Shown here: positions 10,905-23,864 of the stretch, piece by piece
Position numbering within the stretch: the stretch's first letter is position 1
How the letters are laid out: the number at the start of each line of letters is the position of its first letter
Assembly: GCA_018842655.1 (NCBI GenBank)
Contig: JAGTWN010000008.1
Coordinates: 62,001-126,000, forward strand
Origin: Candidatus Pantoea haifensis
GTDB lineage: Bacteria; Pseudomonadota; Gammaproteobacteria; Enterobacterales; Enterobacteriaceae
DNA length: 64,000 bases
Direction: 5' to 3'
Translations under genes and position numbers: made by a program
Notes under the pieces: generated by a model
What the model was told of the DNA's origin: nothing
What the model saw: the letters and a program-made list of their open reading frames with translations, nothing else
Databases searched by the model: none

Positions 10905-10937
10905 AGGGATGCGCGATAATGATCATCGTGCATCCCT
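10905..10937 (+). terminator. 13-bp hairpin downstream of the porin
   Basis: Arms at 10905-10917 and 10925-10937 pair over 13 bp with one G-U wobble around a 7-base loop. It stands 90 bp after the porin stop. There is no U-tract, so it may be a weak terminator or an mRNA-protecting stem. Confidence 0.5.
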
Positions 10938-10993
10938 GATTTGCCAAACGTTGGCTGCTCTGATAAGTGAATCGCCATATTTATGGCTTTTTT

Positions 10994-11024
10994 AAAAGCG
11001 GACAATAAAATTTTAGGGTGCCGC
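10994..11024 (+). repeat. Left flank repeat of the Rpn unit (second copy at 28349-28379)
   Basis: The 14-mer AAAAGCGGACAATA, an 11-base spacer and TGCCGC occur here, 60 bp upstream of the rpn gene, and again at 28349-28379 with the same spacing. Together with the right-flank repeat at 12081-12130 they bracket the Rpn gene. Confidence 0.6.
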
Positions 11025-11083
11025 ACTGGCATTTCCCTGTGCTAAAATCCCGGCAACGGAATAACCACAGCGAAGCCATCAGG

Positions 11084-12021
11084 ATGAAGAAAAAAGCACG
11101 CCAACGCCGCACGACGCGGTGTTCAAAACCTTTCTTTCGCACCCGGACACCGCGCGGGATTTTATATCGCTGCACCTGCCGCCGGCACTGCTTAAAATCT
11201 GTGACCTGACGACGCTGAAGCTGGAATCCGGCAGCTTTGTTGAGGATGATTTGCGGCCCTACTACAGCGACGTGCTTTATTCGCTGAAGACCGGCCGGGG
11301 CGACGGCTATGTGCACGTTCTGATTGAACATCAGAGCTCGCCGGACAGGCTGATGGCGTTCCGGCTGATGCGCTATGCAGTGGCCGCTATGCAGCGTCAC
11401 CTGGATGCGGGACATAAAACTCTGCCGTTAGTAATACCGATACTGTTCTACCAGGGGAAACGTAGTCCGTATCCGCACACGATGAACTGGCTGCAGCTGT
11501 TCAGCGAACCTGAGCGGGCAGATGAACTCTACAGCGGTTATTTTCCGCTGGTTGACGTCACCGTCATCCCGGATGAAGAGATCATGAATCACCGCAGCAT
11601 GGCAGCCCTGACGCTGCTGCAAAAACATATCCGCCAGCGCGACCTGAACGAATTTCTCGACCAGCTGGTCACGCTGATGCTGACCGAATTTATGACCGGA
11701 CAGCAGGTGCTGGCGCTGGTAAACTACATGATTCAGGCAGGTGAAACGCCGGATGCGGAAGCCATTATTCGTGAACTGGCACAGCGTGTGCCGCAGCATG
11801 AGGACAAACTGATGACGATTGCACAACAGCTTGAGCAGAAAGGTCTGGAAAAAGGTCTCGAAAAAGGCCGGCAGGAAGGCCGACAGGAAGGCATGCTGCT
11901 GGGCGTTCGTGAAGCCAGTCTGCAAATAGCCCGCAATTTGCTGGATAACGGTATGGACAGAATGTCAGTCATGCAGATGACCGGTCTGTCTGAAGACGAT
12001 TTAAAGCAAATACACCACTGA
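11084..12021 (+). CDS. Rpn-family recombination-promoting nuclease (frameshift in an A6 run at codon 4)
   Basis: A PD-(D/E)XK-type Rpn/YhgA-like protein of about 312 aa. Family members are calcium-dependent DNA endonucleases that raise RecA-independent recombination, and some act in phage defence. The core has FKTFLSHPDTARDF, ESGSFVEDDLR, YSDVLY and VHVLIEHQSS (catalytic E-x-Q). The C-terminus has a charged stretch, KGLEKGLEKGRQEGRQEG, typical of the family. The natural start is the ATG at 11084, behind AGG. The next codons run through six As (11090-11095) and the family N-terminus (MKKKSTPTPHDAVFKTF) needs seven. This could be a missed base or a slippage site. The gene is bracketed by repeats that recur at 28.35-28.55 kb. 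Confidence 0.9.
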
Positions 12022-12080
12022 GATCCGACAACATATCTGCTCAGTTCGGCGCAGGTAATACATACCGGCCGAGTGACCAG

Positions 12081-12130
12081 ACTTATCCACAGAAAAAGTG
12101 GAAAGCCTGTGTGCAAACAGGTACAGATGC
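12081..12130 (+). repeat. 50-bp right-flank repeat of the Rpn unit (48/50 identical to 28503-28552)
   Basis: The sequence beginning ACTTATCCACAGAAAAAGTG recurs at 28503-28552 with two differences. It contains TTATCCACA, a perfect match to the DnaA-box consensus, and a small CCAC/GTGG dyad. Only one such box is seen per copy and no replication gene is near, so I do not call an origin. The 390-bp gap 12022-12412 holds nothing else that I recognise. Confidence 0.75.
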
Positions 12131-12412
12131 CTGTAAATAATGACTGATTATTCCTGCTTCCCGAATATGGCTTTATCTCTGGCTGGCAAGCGGCCACAGC
12201 TTTGATACCGTTTCCGGCAACAGCTGAGGTAACAGACAATTCAGTTATGTATCGGCGGCAACGAGTTCTGTCTCTGATTCGTAGCGGTTTCTTTAATAAA
12301 GATATTTATTCGAAACTGCCGCAAAGGGTGTGTTTTGTGCAAACCCTGTCTGGCATCGCAAAGATTTACTTTCTCCGGGAACCTGCGGGCTGAGCCAGGC
12401 GCAAGCGAAGCA

Positions 12413-13402
12413 TCAAAAATTCAACTTGTCAGCTGCCCTGCGCAAACGCTCATCACCCCGGCGGTCGTACTTCTGCGTGGTGGTAACGCTTGCGTGGCCC
12501 ATCGCATCGCGGACGGTTATCAGGTCTTCCCCGTTATCCAGCATCATGGAAGCGAACGTGCGGCGTAAATCGTGCGGGGCGCATTCATCGATCCCACTTT
12601 GCATACGCCGCTCACTGAGAATGTGATAAACCGCCTGCGGCGTCATGCGTTCGTAAGTGACACTGTCACCTGCACGTATACGGGTAAACAGCGGCCCGTC
12701 CTGCTCGCCGCGAATCGTCGCCGTCCAGATATGGATGCGCCGCCAGACCGACTCCGGCATAAAGGCCAGCCGCTCTTTGTTCCCTTTTCCGCGTACCAGC
12801 AGCGCCTGCTCCTGAAGCAGAATGCTGGCGTAGTCGAGGTCAGTCACTTCTGAACGGCGCAGGCCGCAGCCGAGCATGACCGCCAGCATGGCCGCATCAC
12901 GCGGGCCTCTGCAGGCGGAGTCTTCTTCACAGCAGCGGAACAGCGCATGAATTTCGCCGGCGGCCAGCGCACGGCCGCGGGCCAGCCGGCTTCCCCTTAC
13001 TGCGCGTACCGCCTGGATTCGCTGATAACTTTCCGTATCCATCAGCTTCATCATCCACGCCTCGCGGGCGGTGCCTTTCAGCGCAGAGAGATAGGTATTG
13101 ATGGTCGCAGGCGCCCGGCCGCTGGCCGAGAGCATTTCCAGCAGCCCGCGGATGTGGTGGCGACGCAGGCTGCCCCAGGCGCAACTCTGCAGGGCGCTGA
13201 AGCCGAGCATTTTTGCCACGATATTGAGAAAAGAGCTCATCGTCTTTCTGCTGGCGGCGGATGACAGTCCGATAAGGTAAGACTGCGCCGGGTTCAGCGG
13301 CTGGCTGTTATTAATCGCGGCCAGCGCCGACGCATCCTGCCCTTCAAAAGAAGAAAGCTGTAGCCTGTGCGGCAAAAAATGGTCATCAGCCGGGTCAGTC
13401 AT
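12413..13402 (-). CDS. Tyrosine recombinase/site-specific integrase
   Basis: An intact 329-aa phage-integrase-family recombinase. An N-terminal SAM-like core-binding domain (about residues 45-145) is followed by the catalytic domain with all expected residues: Arg in GCGLRRSEVTDLD, Lys in VRGKGNKERL, His and Arg in PHDLRRTFASMM, His in MGHASVTTTQKY and the nucleophile Tyr in that last block. Its compact length without a DNA-binding arm resembles recombinases next to RepFIB-type replicons, which resolve plasmid multimers or act in inversion. It may therefore be plasmid maintenance rather than a prophage integrase (inference). No attachment repeats were found. Confidence 0.92.
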   Translation of the reverse strand: MTDPADDHFLPHRLQLSSFEGQDASALAAINNSQPLNPAQSYLIGLSSAASRKTMSSFLNIVAKMLGFSALQSCAWGSLRRHHIRGLLEMLSASGRAPATINTYLSALKGTAREAWMMKLMDTESYQRIQAVRAVRGSRLARGRALAAGEIHALFRCCEEDSACRGPRDAAMLAVMLGCGLRRSEVTDLDYASILLQEQALLVRGKGNKERLAFMPESVWRRIHIWTATIRGEQDGPLFTRIRAGDSVTYERMTPQAVYHILSERRMQSGIDECAPHDLRRTFASMMLDNGEDLITVRDAMGHASVTTTQKYDRRGDERLRRAADKLNF

Positions 13403-14211
13403 GTGGTTCCTTGTCGCCGTAAGTGAAGCCGCCGTGCCGGCGCGCTGTGCTGAAATCTGGCGGGATTATCCCCTGACGATGCACTTTGCGTAAAGCTACT
13501 TTTTCAAATAGATATTTTAATAAGTAAAAAGCAACGTAGAGTGATTAACTATCTTGTGCTTTATAAGCCAGACTGCAATCTCTATGAAGGCGTTACTACA
13601 TGAAGTCCGCATGATTTCACTGGGATAAGGCGTTAAGCTTTACTTATGGTTGTCTGTTCTTCGTTTAAATTACATCTAACACATGTTAAAACAAGTTAGT
13701 CAGACTTTCATCGTCAACTATTCTTCAGTATATAATGAGCAACCATAAGAAATATGGAATGAAAGGAAGCGATTAACGTAAATTGAAATTTTTAATATAA
13801 ATAACGGTTGTTTGCAGGAATATTTTATAAAATGGTTTGTCGTAGTAGGCTATTAAGCAGTTTATAATATTCTCTTGATGAAAATATAACCTTCTAAGAA
13901 GGCTTGGGCATTTTTTCGTTGTGTAAAGATCGATATAAAAGGGAGTTACCTGACTAGAAATATGTTCATTAAACTAACTGGGTAATTTCAAAGACATGTA
14001 AAGATGGCTCGTCATCCAGTCTTCAGTCACTATACGCAATGTTAAACGCTGCTGCCTCAAATTTCTGATTGTTGCAGAGCGACTAGTTATGAGATAACGG
14101 TTGTTACGAATGGTTTAGAAATGACTGAGACTTAATTTCCTCGCTAAACCCGTCACAGTTCAGTTGTATAAAGCTTGTAATCTACAGAAGATGTTATAAG
14201 GTTTCATGTTA
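13403..14211. other. AT-rich intergenic region, about 0.8 kb
   Basis: This separates the leftward recombinase from the rightward bglG leader. It is AT-rich with stops in all frames and no conserved gene. The bglG promoter should lie in its right part, but I cannot assign -35/-10 boxes with confidence. Confidence 0.5.
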
Positions 14212-14275
14212 GGATTGTTACTGCTTCTTGGCAGGCAAAACCTGGCTTCCGCCTCGCGGAGGGCCGGGTTTTTTC
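14212..14275 (+). promoter_or_regulatory. BglG-type RAT antiterminator overlapping an intrinsic terminator, bglG leader
   Basis: The ribonucleic antiterminator occupies 14212-14243, beginning GGATTGTTACTGC and ending GGCAGGCAAAACCT, nearly the E. coli bgl RAT. Its 3' end is shared with the left arm of a terminator: 14238-14246 pairs with 14263-14271, an inner CCGC/GCGG stem adds stability, and a T tract follows (to 14274). Binding of dephosphorylated BglG to the RAT would prevent the terminator forming. The bglG ATG follows at 14291, so bglG expression is autoregulated. Confidence 0.9.
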
Positions 14276-14290
14276 ATTTCAGGGGCTTCT

Positions 14291-15154
14291 ATGAAAATCA
14301 TCAAAATCTTAAACAATAACGTTGCCGTTGTACTGAATGATTCAGGCAAAGAAGAAGTCATCATGGGCAAGGGGATTTGCTTTCAGAAACGTACAGGTGA
14401 TGAGATTGATCCTTCCTGCACTGAAAAATCATACTCTATACGCACTCAAGGGATTGTAGCGCAACTAAGCGATATGGTTTCCATTATCCCTGAAGAAGTT
14501 GTGACCACTTGCGTACTGATTATAGAACGAGCACGTAAAACGCTGGGCTGTAGCCTCCAGGATACTTTAATAATAGCTCTTAGCGATCATTGTCACTTTG
14601 CGATTGAACGCAGCCGGCAGGGCATCCCGCTGAAAAACAATCTTAAGTGGGAAATCAAAATGCTTTATCCAAGAGAATACGCCCTGGGATTAGTGGCATT
14701 GGATCTTATTAACAGCCGATTAGGGGTCAAACTTACTGACGATGAGGCTGGCTTTATAGCTTTTCATTTTGTAAATGCTCAATTAAACAGTGGTATGCCT
14801 GAAGTCGGGCACGTTTCACAGTTTATGCAAGAAGTACTAAACATCGTAAAATATACCCTCCGCATAGATTACGACACCGAGTCATTAAGCTATAACCGGT
14901 TTGTAAGTCACCTTAAATTTTTTGCACAGCGTATGCTAGGTAAAAAAGGGATACAGAATGATGATAACTCCTTGCATGATGCAGTTATGCAAAAGTATCC
15001 TAATGCCTACCAGTGTGCACAAAAAATTAGTTTACATGTTCAAAGCCGTTACGGCTATGATTTGGCTAATGAAGAGAGAATGTTTCTCACTATCCATATA
15101 GAACGAGTAAGGCGCGATTTTGCTGGAACTCCTGTTCATGTCGACGATGTATGA
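14291..15154 (+). CDS. bglG: BglG/LicT-family transcriptional antiterminator
   Basis: An intact 287-aa antiterminator. Residues 1-55 form the CAT RNA-binding domain (MKIIKILNNNVAVVLND, then GKGICFQKRTGD). Two PTS-regulation domains follow, with the phosphorylatable histidines visible in ALSDHCHFAI and FIAFHFVNAQL (PRD1) and in ERMFLTIHIERV (PRD2). The start at 14291 is chosen over an upstream in-frame extension because the latter lies inside the leader terminator. It is controlled by its own RAT and, through BglF phosphorylation, senses beta-glucoside. Unusually it is transcribed toward the rest of its system, which lies on the other strand. Confidence 0.95.
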   Translation: MKIIKILNNNVAVVLNDSGKEEVIMGKGICFQKRTGDEIDPSCTEKSYSIRTQGIVAQLSDMVSIIPEEVVTTCVLIIERARKTLGCSLQDTLIIALSDHCHFAIERSRQGIPLKNNLKWEIKMLYPREYALGLVALDLINSRLGVKLTDDEAGFIAFHFVNAQLNSGMPEVGHVSQFMQEVLNIVKYTLRIDYDTESLSYNRFVSHLKFFAQRMLGKKGIQNDDNSLHDAVMQKYPNAYQCAQKISLHVQSRYGYDLANEERMFLTIHIERVRRDFAGTPVHVDDV

Positions 15155-15181
15155 AATCAATCGGCGTTAGGGTGACAAAGA

Positions 15182-15203
15182 CGCGGACCTGAAAAGATCC
15201 GCG
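15182..15203. terminator. Convergent hairpin between bglG and the porin
   Basis: CGCGGA at 15182-15187 pairs with TCCGCG at 15198-15203 in the 57-bp gap between the convergent stops. Too short and without a strong U tract, so it is only a candidate. Confidence 0.35.
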
Positions 15204-15211
15204 CGTATATA

Positions 15212-16572
15212 TCAGAATCTGACTACGGTTTTGAGCCCAATAACCCATGCATCCTGTGTTTCACTTAATCCGCCCGGACGATGCCAGTATTGCAGACCAG
15301 GCTGCAAATCAAGCCATTCAATGGGCTTGAAACGATAATATAATTCTGCGTTCACCGAATGACCCGGTACTGGGCTATAAAGAGCATTACCATAATCGCT
15401 GACTCCTGCAATTTCGTTACGCATCTCTTGATTACGGGCATAGTGATTACTCATGTCAATGTAAGAAACACCAAATCCAATTCAGTCTTCCGGACGCACA
15501 TCGAACATGCCACGATATCTTGCTGAAGCCGTAGTTACAATGTTATAAGGATTAGTGCGTTGGTCTGAATAACTCATACTCCATGAAATACTTAATCCTC
15601 TGTTTGAATTATCCAGATGGCGCGTTATTTGCTGGTTCATCCCTGCCCATAAAAACCAGGTCCGATTGTAGCTTTTATATCCTTGAGGATCATTTAAGCC
15701 ACTTTCTTGGGATTTGCCGCTGGAGAGATCAAACTGGTGAGCATTGGTGAACAAAACACCAACGTTATAAACCCCAGGAAGATTATTAACAAAGGTTTTG
15801 GCCTCTAATTCAACAGGAAGCAGGAAACCTTTACTGCCTTTTGTTGACCAGCTCCACGCATGACTGCGTGAACTAGCATCAGGATTTTGTTCCATTATTC
15901 CTGTTTTCAGAGTAAGTTCATCCGTCAGTTTATAAGCAAAAGAAGTTCCCCAAGTATGAACGTTCCAGTTACTCCATAATAGTGAATTAGCCGACTGCCC
16001 ACCACATTGAGAGAGCAGTTGGAAATCACAGGGAATTGACTGATCGAAAGTTTGTACTTTGTTCATTAGGCCGACCCGCCACAGTAGTCGCTGGTCATTG
16101 AAAGTCCGGCTAAACGTCAGCCATCCTAGCCGCGTTATCGACTGACCACCCCAACTTTCCTGAGAAAGATCATTAAACTGCACGCGCGGATCCTGAAGCC
16201 TTTTAGTTGTCAGCAAATCATTATGGTTGCGATTGACGATATTTCCTTCAATTGTGGCATCCGGAATGCCCGTAAATCGTTGCAGATCCTGAGTAAACGT
16301 TAGCGAGACTTGATCAATATATGCAGTATGTGAGTCGTGGTCATAACCGCCTCCAGCGTTGTTTGCCATTTGGCTTAAATAATTCAGATCGAAGTTAAAT
16401 CCGTTACTATTTAATACAGGGCGAATACCCATCATATCGCCCAATAGTCCTTTTGAGATGACTCAAAGCCCAGCACTGTACCATTCCACTGTAGCTCCTG
16501 AGCCTGAGTGTTACAGGACATTGTTAATATGCTAATACAAACTATTAGATATAAAAGAAACTTTTTATTCAT
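15212..16572 (-). CDS. Carbohydrate porin of the bgl operon, OprB/LamB type (frameshift and in-frame TGA)
   Basis: An outer-membrane sugar porin, about 453 aa, third gene of the leftward bglF-bglB-porin operon and positionally equal to E. coli bglH. The signal peptide begins at 16572 (MNKKFLLYLIVCISIL). One base is lost near 16450, before KGLLGDMMGIRPVL. The barrel then reads to a TGA at 15482-15484 (RPED-stop-IGFGVSY) and continues in the same frame to a terminal phenylalanine (KTVVRF) at 15212. The stop is a substitution, not an indel. Aromatic-rich strands such as RTWFLWAGMNQQ are typical. It would admit beta-glucosides to the periplasm. A small hairpin (16609-16626) sits between it and bglB. 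Confidence 0.87.
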
Positions 16573-16674
16573 TATTTCTTTCTCTTTATTTCAGGTAGGG
16601 TGTAACTCAGCCCGAATTAACGGGCTGTTTTATAGGGCAATAAAAGATTTGTATTTATGGATGTCTGAAAAAAC

Positions 16675-18076
<1,402 letters not shown>

Positions 18077-18088
18077 TTACCTTGACAT

Positions 18089-19980
<1,892 letters not shown>

Positions 19981-20031
19981 TATAAAACTCCCATATGATG
20001 CATCTTTTAAGGTGAACGCTGAATTTAGGCC

Positions 20032-20107
20032 AAAAAAACCTAAACCACACCCGTCGGCATTGAAAACGGGTGTGGTTTAGGTTTTGCCTGCACTGCAGTA
20101 ACAATCC
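20032..20107 (-). promoter_or_regulatory. RAT antiterminator and very strong terminator in the bglF leader
   Basis: On the minus strand the RAT spans 20107-20079 (GGATTGTTACTGCAG to GCAGGCAAAACCT). It runs into a terminator whose arms, 20035-20054 and 20066-20085, pair perfectly over 20 bp around an 11-base loop, followed by a T run on the transcribed strand (20038-20032). BglG binding would melt this and allow bglF-bglB-porin transcription. The core matches the bglG leader RAT, so one antiterminator should serve both. Confidence 0.92.
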
Positions 20108-20580
20108 TGAACGGCGTTAACTATTCATACTCTGACTTCTGGTTACAAGTAGTTTCATAACTTAATTGCTTTTATGTGAACCTGATCATATCTGACACCA
20201 GCATACTGATAGTTAAAAGACATAGGCATCCGATCCTTTGTCTTTCTATTGACAATTTTACTGGCTACATATCATGGCGCTTTTATTCTAAAGACTCTTC
20301 GTTCAGTTGGTCCATGTCAGAAATCGGCTAACGCCGGAACGGCTTACGTGTTACCTGTTTTAATGGCTTTCCCGTCTGGGAGCCTTGAACACAGCTTTAA
20401 ATGTATTGAAAATGCTTATCTTTAAAGGAATATTTATTTAATTTTCAATGTTAATGTTGAAACGATAAAGAAATAAAACATTATTCTCAATCCTGACAAC
20501 ATTATCATCCCTCAGACTTCATCTTCGAGACTTTAAGTAGAATATTATGCGTTTAAGTCACTAACTGATGACCAGCGTTT
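20108..20580. other. Intergenic between the bglF leader and iclR
   Basis: This should contain the leftward bgl promoter and the 3' flank of the leftward iclR-type gene. AT-rich patches occur near 20400-20500. No gene or clear promoter can be assigned. Confidence 0.45.
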
Positions 20581-21327
20581 TTATGCCAGCATTGCTTCAA
20601 TTTCTGCCTTGCATTGCATTAGCGAACCGAGCAAGTGATCAAATTTCTCATCAAACCGGAGTGCAGGTACCGCAATGGAAATGGCGTAATGCTCGCTAAG
20701 GCTGGCATCAATATAGACTCCAACTCCACAAACGCCACGCGCATGTTCTTCTCTATCAATAGCATAGTGCCGGGTACGAATTTCGCGAACGTCTTCGAGC
20801 ACAGATGAAAGTGTTCGCAGAGTGTTATCAGTGCGGACATCAGGATGGTTGCCCAAGAGAGCTTTAATTTTTTCATCTGTCAGCATTGCCAGCATCGCCT
20901 TACCGTGAGCTGTGCAGTGACAGGGATAAGCAGTGCCGATTGGAGAGACGACGCGCAATTCTTGGTCAGACACAAACTGGTTGACTGATACCGCATAATT
21001 TCCTCGATATACACATAAATCAACGGTTTCTCGCGTGCGGCGACCGAGCGTTTCCATAGCGGGTCGGGAAAGTGTTATGACATCGGTATGTGCTGAAGCG
21101 GCAAGACGCGCAAGAGCGGGACCAAGCTGAACTCCTTCCAGACCAGAAATCAAAAGCTGCTGAGTTTCAAGCGAACTGACCAGACGATGCACTGTGGTTC
21201 GCGGTAAGCCTGTTTCTCGGGACAGTTGTGAGATTGTCATCCCTTTAGGCTGTGTTTCGAGGGCACGAAGAATAGTAGCCGCCCTGGCAATTACCTGAGA
21301 TCCGTTATTATCTGCTTCGTTACTCAT
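20581..21327 (-). CDS. IclR-family transcriptional regulator
   Basis: An intact 248-aa IclR-type regulator. The N-terminal winged helix (about residues 12-75) has RAATILRALETQPKGMTISQ and ETGLPRTTVHRLVSSL. The ligand domain has the family blocks PCHCTAHGKAMLA and ERGVCGVG-like ARGVCGVGVYIDASL. IclR proteins respond to small aromatic or sugar acids. It is divergent from the MFS gene at 21579, with a perfect 7-bp dyad in between (21371-21387), so it most likely represses or activates that transporter and itself. It lies between the bgl and phl-like loci; which, if either, it serves is unknown. Confidence 0.93.
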   Translation of the reverse strand: MSNEADNNGSQVIARAATILRALETQPKGMTISQLSRETGLPRTTVHRLVSSLETQQLLISGLEGVQLGPALARLAASAHTDVITLSRPAMETLGRRTRETVDLCVYRGNYAVSVNQFVSDQELRVVSPIGTAYPCHCTAHGKAMLAMLTDEKIKALLGNHPDVRTDNTLRTLSSVLEDVREIRTRHYAIDREEHARGVCGVGVYIDASLSEHYAISIAVPALRFDEKFDHLLGSLMQCKAEIEAMLA

Positions 21328-21370
21328 ATCAAAATTCCAGGCTTACAAAGGAGTATCAGCATATCACTTT

Positions 21371-21387
21371 TATCCACATAGTGGATA
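21371..21387. promoter_or_regulatory. Candidate IclR operator, 7-3-7 perfect palindrome
   Basis: TATCCAC-ATA-GTGGATA lies 44 bp upstream of the iclR-type start and about 190 bp upstream of the divergent transporter. IclR proteins bind short palindromes in such divergent regions. Assignment is by position and symmetry only. Confidence 0.55.
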
Positions 21388-21578
21388 TGTTGAACAAGCA
21401 TTCTAGTATGCTTTTTACCTATCTCCCGACTTTTATTTAACTACAAGTCGCTAAATACGGCGTTTCCCTGACAATAGGTTTACAGTCGAAAATTTGACAT
21501 ATACTCGGTAAGACTTGAGAATATCATCCGTATATTGGTCATGTGTTCTAATTATTGGACGGTTGCTGGAGAGAAAAT

Positions 21579-22729
21579 ATGCAAGATTTAAAAAAGCCTG
21601 GGGCATTTACGCTTCTTGCTGTTGCCTGCCTCACTATTATGGTGGGATGCGTCATCGTTCCCGGATTGACTGAAGTCGCTGATAACCTGGGTACCCCATC
21701 GGCTGCAAGCTGGCTTGTAACCGTACCCTCCTTAGGAGTAGTCATTTTCGGGCCGCTAGCGGGACGCTTCATTGACAAGGCGGGCGCATACAGGGCTTTA
21801 AGCTGGGGGCTCTTCATGTATGGGCTGCTTGGAAGCGGAGGGGTATTTTTGAATGGACTGGTGCCCGTTATGCTTGACAGATTGCTGCTTGGCGGTGCCA
21901 CGGCAGTCGTCATGTCAGCAGGCACAACCCTAATATCAACCTTTTACAGTGGTCATGCTCGTCTGAAAATGATTGCTTCGCAAGGAATGTCCATTGAACT
22001 GGGGGAGTGATTTTCTTGTTTATAGGTGGGCTGCTTGCAACACTTGGCTGGGGCTGGCCTTTTATACTTTATCTGGTAGCCTGGCTTCTTCTGGCAATGC
22101 AGATTTTATTTATACCTGAGCCTTCGGCAGAACATAGTAAACCAGCAAGCGTTCAAGGCGAAAACATAGCGATAGAAGGTGCTGGTAAGCTTAAAATTGT
22201 GTATTTTGCAGCTGCTTTTTCAATGATATGTTTTTTTACTGGCGTTATCATTATTCCGCAGCATTTTCATAAAATGAGTATTGGAGCAGCTGAAACCGGT
22301 TATTTTCTTTCTTTTATCTCATTAGTCGCAGTGTTCGCCGCAGCGCTCATGCCTCGAATTGTTGCACGCATAGGTGAATACAGTACGCTTTATGCAGCTT
22401 TCATTTGCTACACTTGCGCCCACCTTCTCTTTTCTGCAGCATCTGGCATCCCCCTTTTTGTTACAGGTGGGGTACTGATGGGATGCGGTTTTGGGCTCTC
22501 TGTTCCGCTGGTTAACCATATGACCGTGGAGCAAAGCCATGCTCAAGTACGAGGCCGAAACCTTGCTTACCTTTCAATGGCTATCTTTTCAGGCCAATTT
22601 ATGTCTTCATTCATGGAATTTATTCCCGGGAGTTCCTCAGTAGTATTTATAGGCGCAGGCCTGATAGGGGTTATTGTGATCATTGCACTAATGTTGTTTC
22701 GCCGTAAGCACCGCGGCGCAATAGTCTGA
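21579..22729 (+). CDS. MFS transporter (one frameshift in a G run)
   Basis: A major facilitator of about 383 aa with twelve predicted membrane segments, AraJ/drug-efflux like. The first half has the inter-helix block GPLAGRFIDKAGAYRAL (motif A region) and RLLLGGATAVVMSAGTTLIS. Five Gs at 22001-22005 should be six: the restored join reads SIELGGVIFLFIGGLLATLGW. It starts at ATG 21579 behind GGAGAG. It is divergent from the IclR regulator and convergent with the phlG-like gene. Substrate unknown; export of a phenolic compound connected with the phl relic is possible, but the sequence does not establish this. Confidence 0.85.
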
Positions 22730-23125
22730 AAGAAATTTTAGTGCTAAAAACTGAAAGGAGAGGAGGATTTTATAGTACTCACTCTTCCTTCAGTAAAGTA
22801 AAGGTAAAATGGATACCACTTCCTTTGTTATGTATCGCACTCCCTGTTTAACAGGTCGCTAATTACTCCATATAGCTGCATGTAGTTGGATTTTGGGGAG
22901 CCGGGATTGAACAAAAGGAAATAAATGAAATGCCCACGAGCCTTTTTAACGTATGTCATCAGTAACGACCAGGTCGCGTCGATGCCGCTCTAGCTATGGC
23001 TACTCGAGCAATTTGTAAAGTGGGTCATTTTGAACAATCGGAAAATTATGATGCGCTATATCCGGCATGTCGATGTACATGCCGGTGACAGATGACATTA
23101 TATCGGGAAGCTATTCTCTGAGCCT
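22730..23125. other. Intergenic with a 9-bp perfect hairpin at 23062-23085
   Basis: Convergent gap between the MFS gene and the phlG-like gene. CCGGCATGT (23062-23070) pairs with ACATGCCGG (23077-23085) around a 6-base loop; it lies 40 bp beyond the phlG-like stop and could end that transcript, but lacks a U tract. No gene is seen. Confidence 0.5.
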
Positions 23126-23823
23126 TTACCAGTAATTGGGTGGCTCAACCGTTGCCGCATTTTCCCCGTAATATAGAGAAGGCAGTAAGCGGGACAGTGA
23201 AGTAAATTCACAATGTGCGTGCTGCATGAGACCTAGCCCAATTTCATCTGCAACTGGATTTGCGTCCGTGTTCGTTGTTTCTCCCAGAATAAAGCGTGAC
23301 CGGAGTACACATCCCCAACCGGTATCACGTATTAGATGGATCATTCTTCCGTCTATCGGATCGCCTTTTCCGTCAAGAGTGATGCTTTGCCCAAAACCAA
23401 TGCAGCCACATACGGCTGTAGATATCCATCGCTGCTCCCTGGCATACATCAGACGCTCAGTGCTGAAAAAATCTTCAGCGGCATGAAAGCGGATTTTTGC
23501 TGGTATCGGAGCTATTTTCGTTCCCAACCCTTCCTCAGCGTAAATCGTCGCGCCAATGTAATTCTGGCCTTTCTTCCAGTGGCTGTCCCAGCCGTAATGT
23601 GCTTTATGCTCACTCGGATGCCACCACTTCAAATGCTCGGTTGTGCTGAAAAATTTAAACCACCAGTCAAACATATCACCAGTGCATCCTGTCATGTCTG
23701 TTCTGGCTGCCACGACCAGACGACCATCTTCCAAACGTGAAATACCCATTTCAAGCGGTAAGGGGCCGGATTGAGTAGATCATCTATGGAAGGCAGATCC
23801 CAGTTTTGGTGTGTATCTTTCAT
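23126..23823 (-). CDS. phlG: PhlG-like 2,4-diacetylphloroglucinol hydrolase (one frameshift near codon 20)
   Basis: A 232-aa member of the DAPG/phloretin hydrolase family. PhlG cleaves a C-C bond of 2,4-diacetylphloroglucinol to the monoacetyl form plus acetate, using zinc. Family blocks are clear: MFDWWFKFFSTTEHLKWWHP with HPSEHKAHYGWD (metal-ligand region), FGQSITLDGKGDPIDGRM, GCVLRSRFILG, then MQHAHCEFTSLSRLLPSLYY. The start is ATG 23823 (MKDTHQNWDLPSIDDLLNPA); four Gs at 23762-23765 should be five to join PLPLEMGISRLEDG. It lies next to the PhlF-like repressor, both leftward, as in Pseudomonas phl clusters. It would detoxify DAPG-type phenolics. Confidence 0.87.
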
Positions 23824-23864
23824 GACGAATAACTCCAGATAAGCCATATTAATCAAATCGCCGT

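Noticed and set aside
12081-12130. Replication origin at the DnaA-box-like repeat
   Set aside because: There is a single box per copy, no iteron array, no rep gene, and the second copy behaves as a flank of the Rpn unit.
12413-13402. Prophage integrase with attachment sites
   Set aside because: No other phage gene and no direct repeats were found; the compact recombinase fits plasmid maintenance better.
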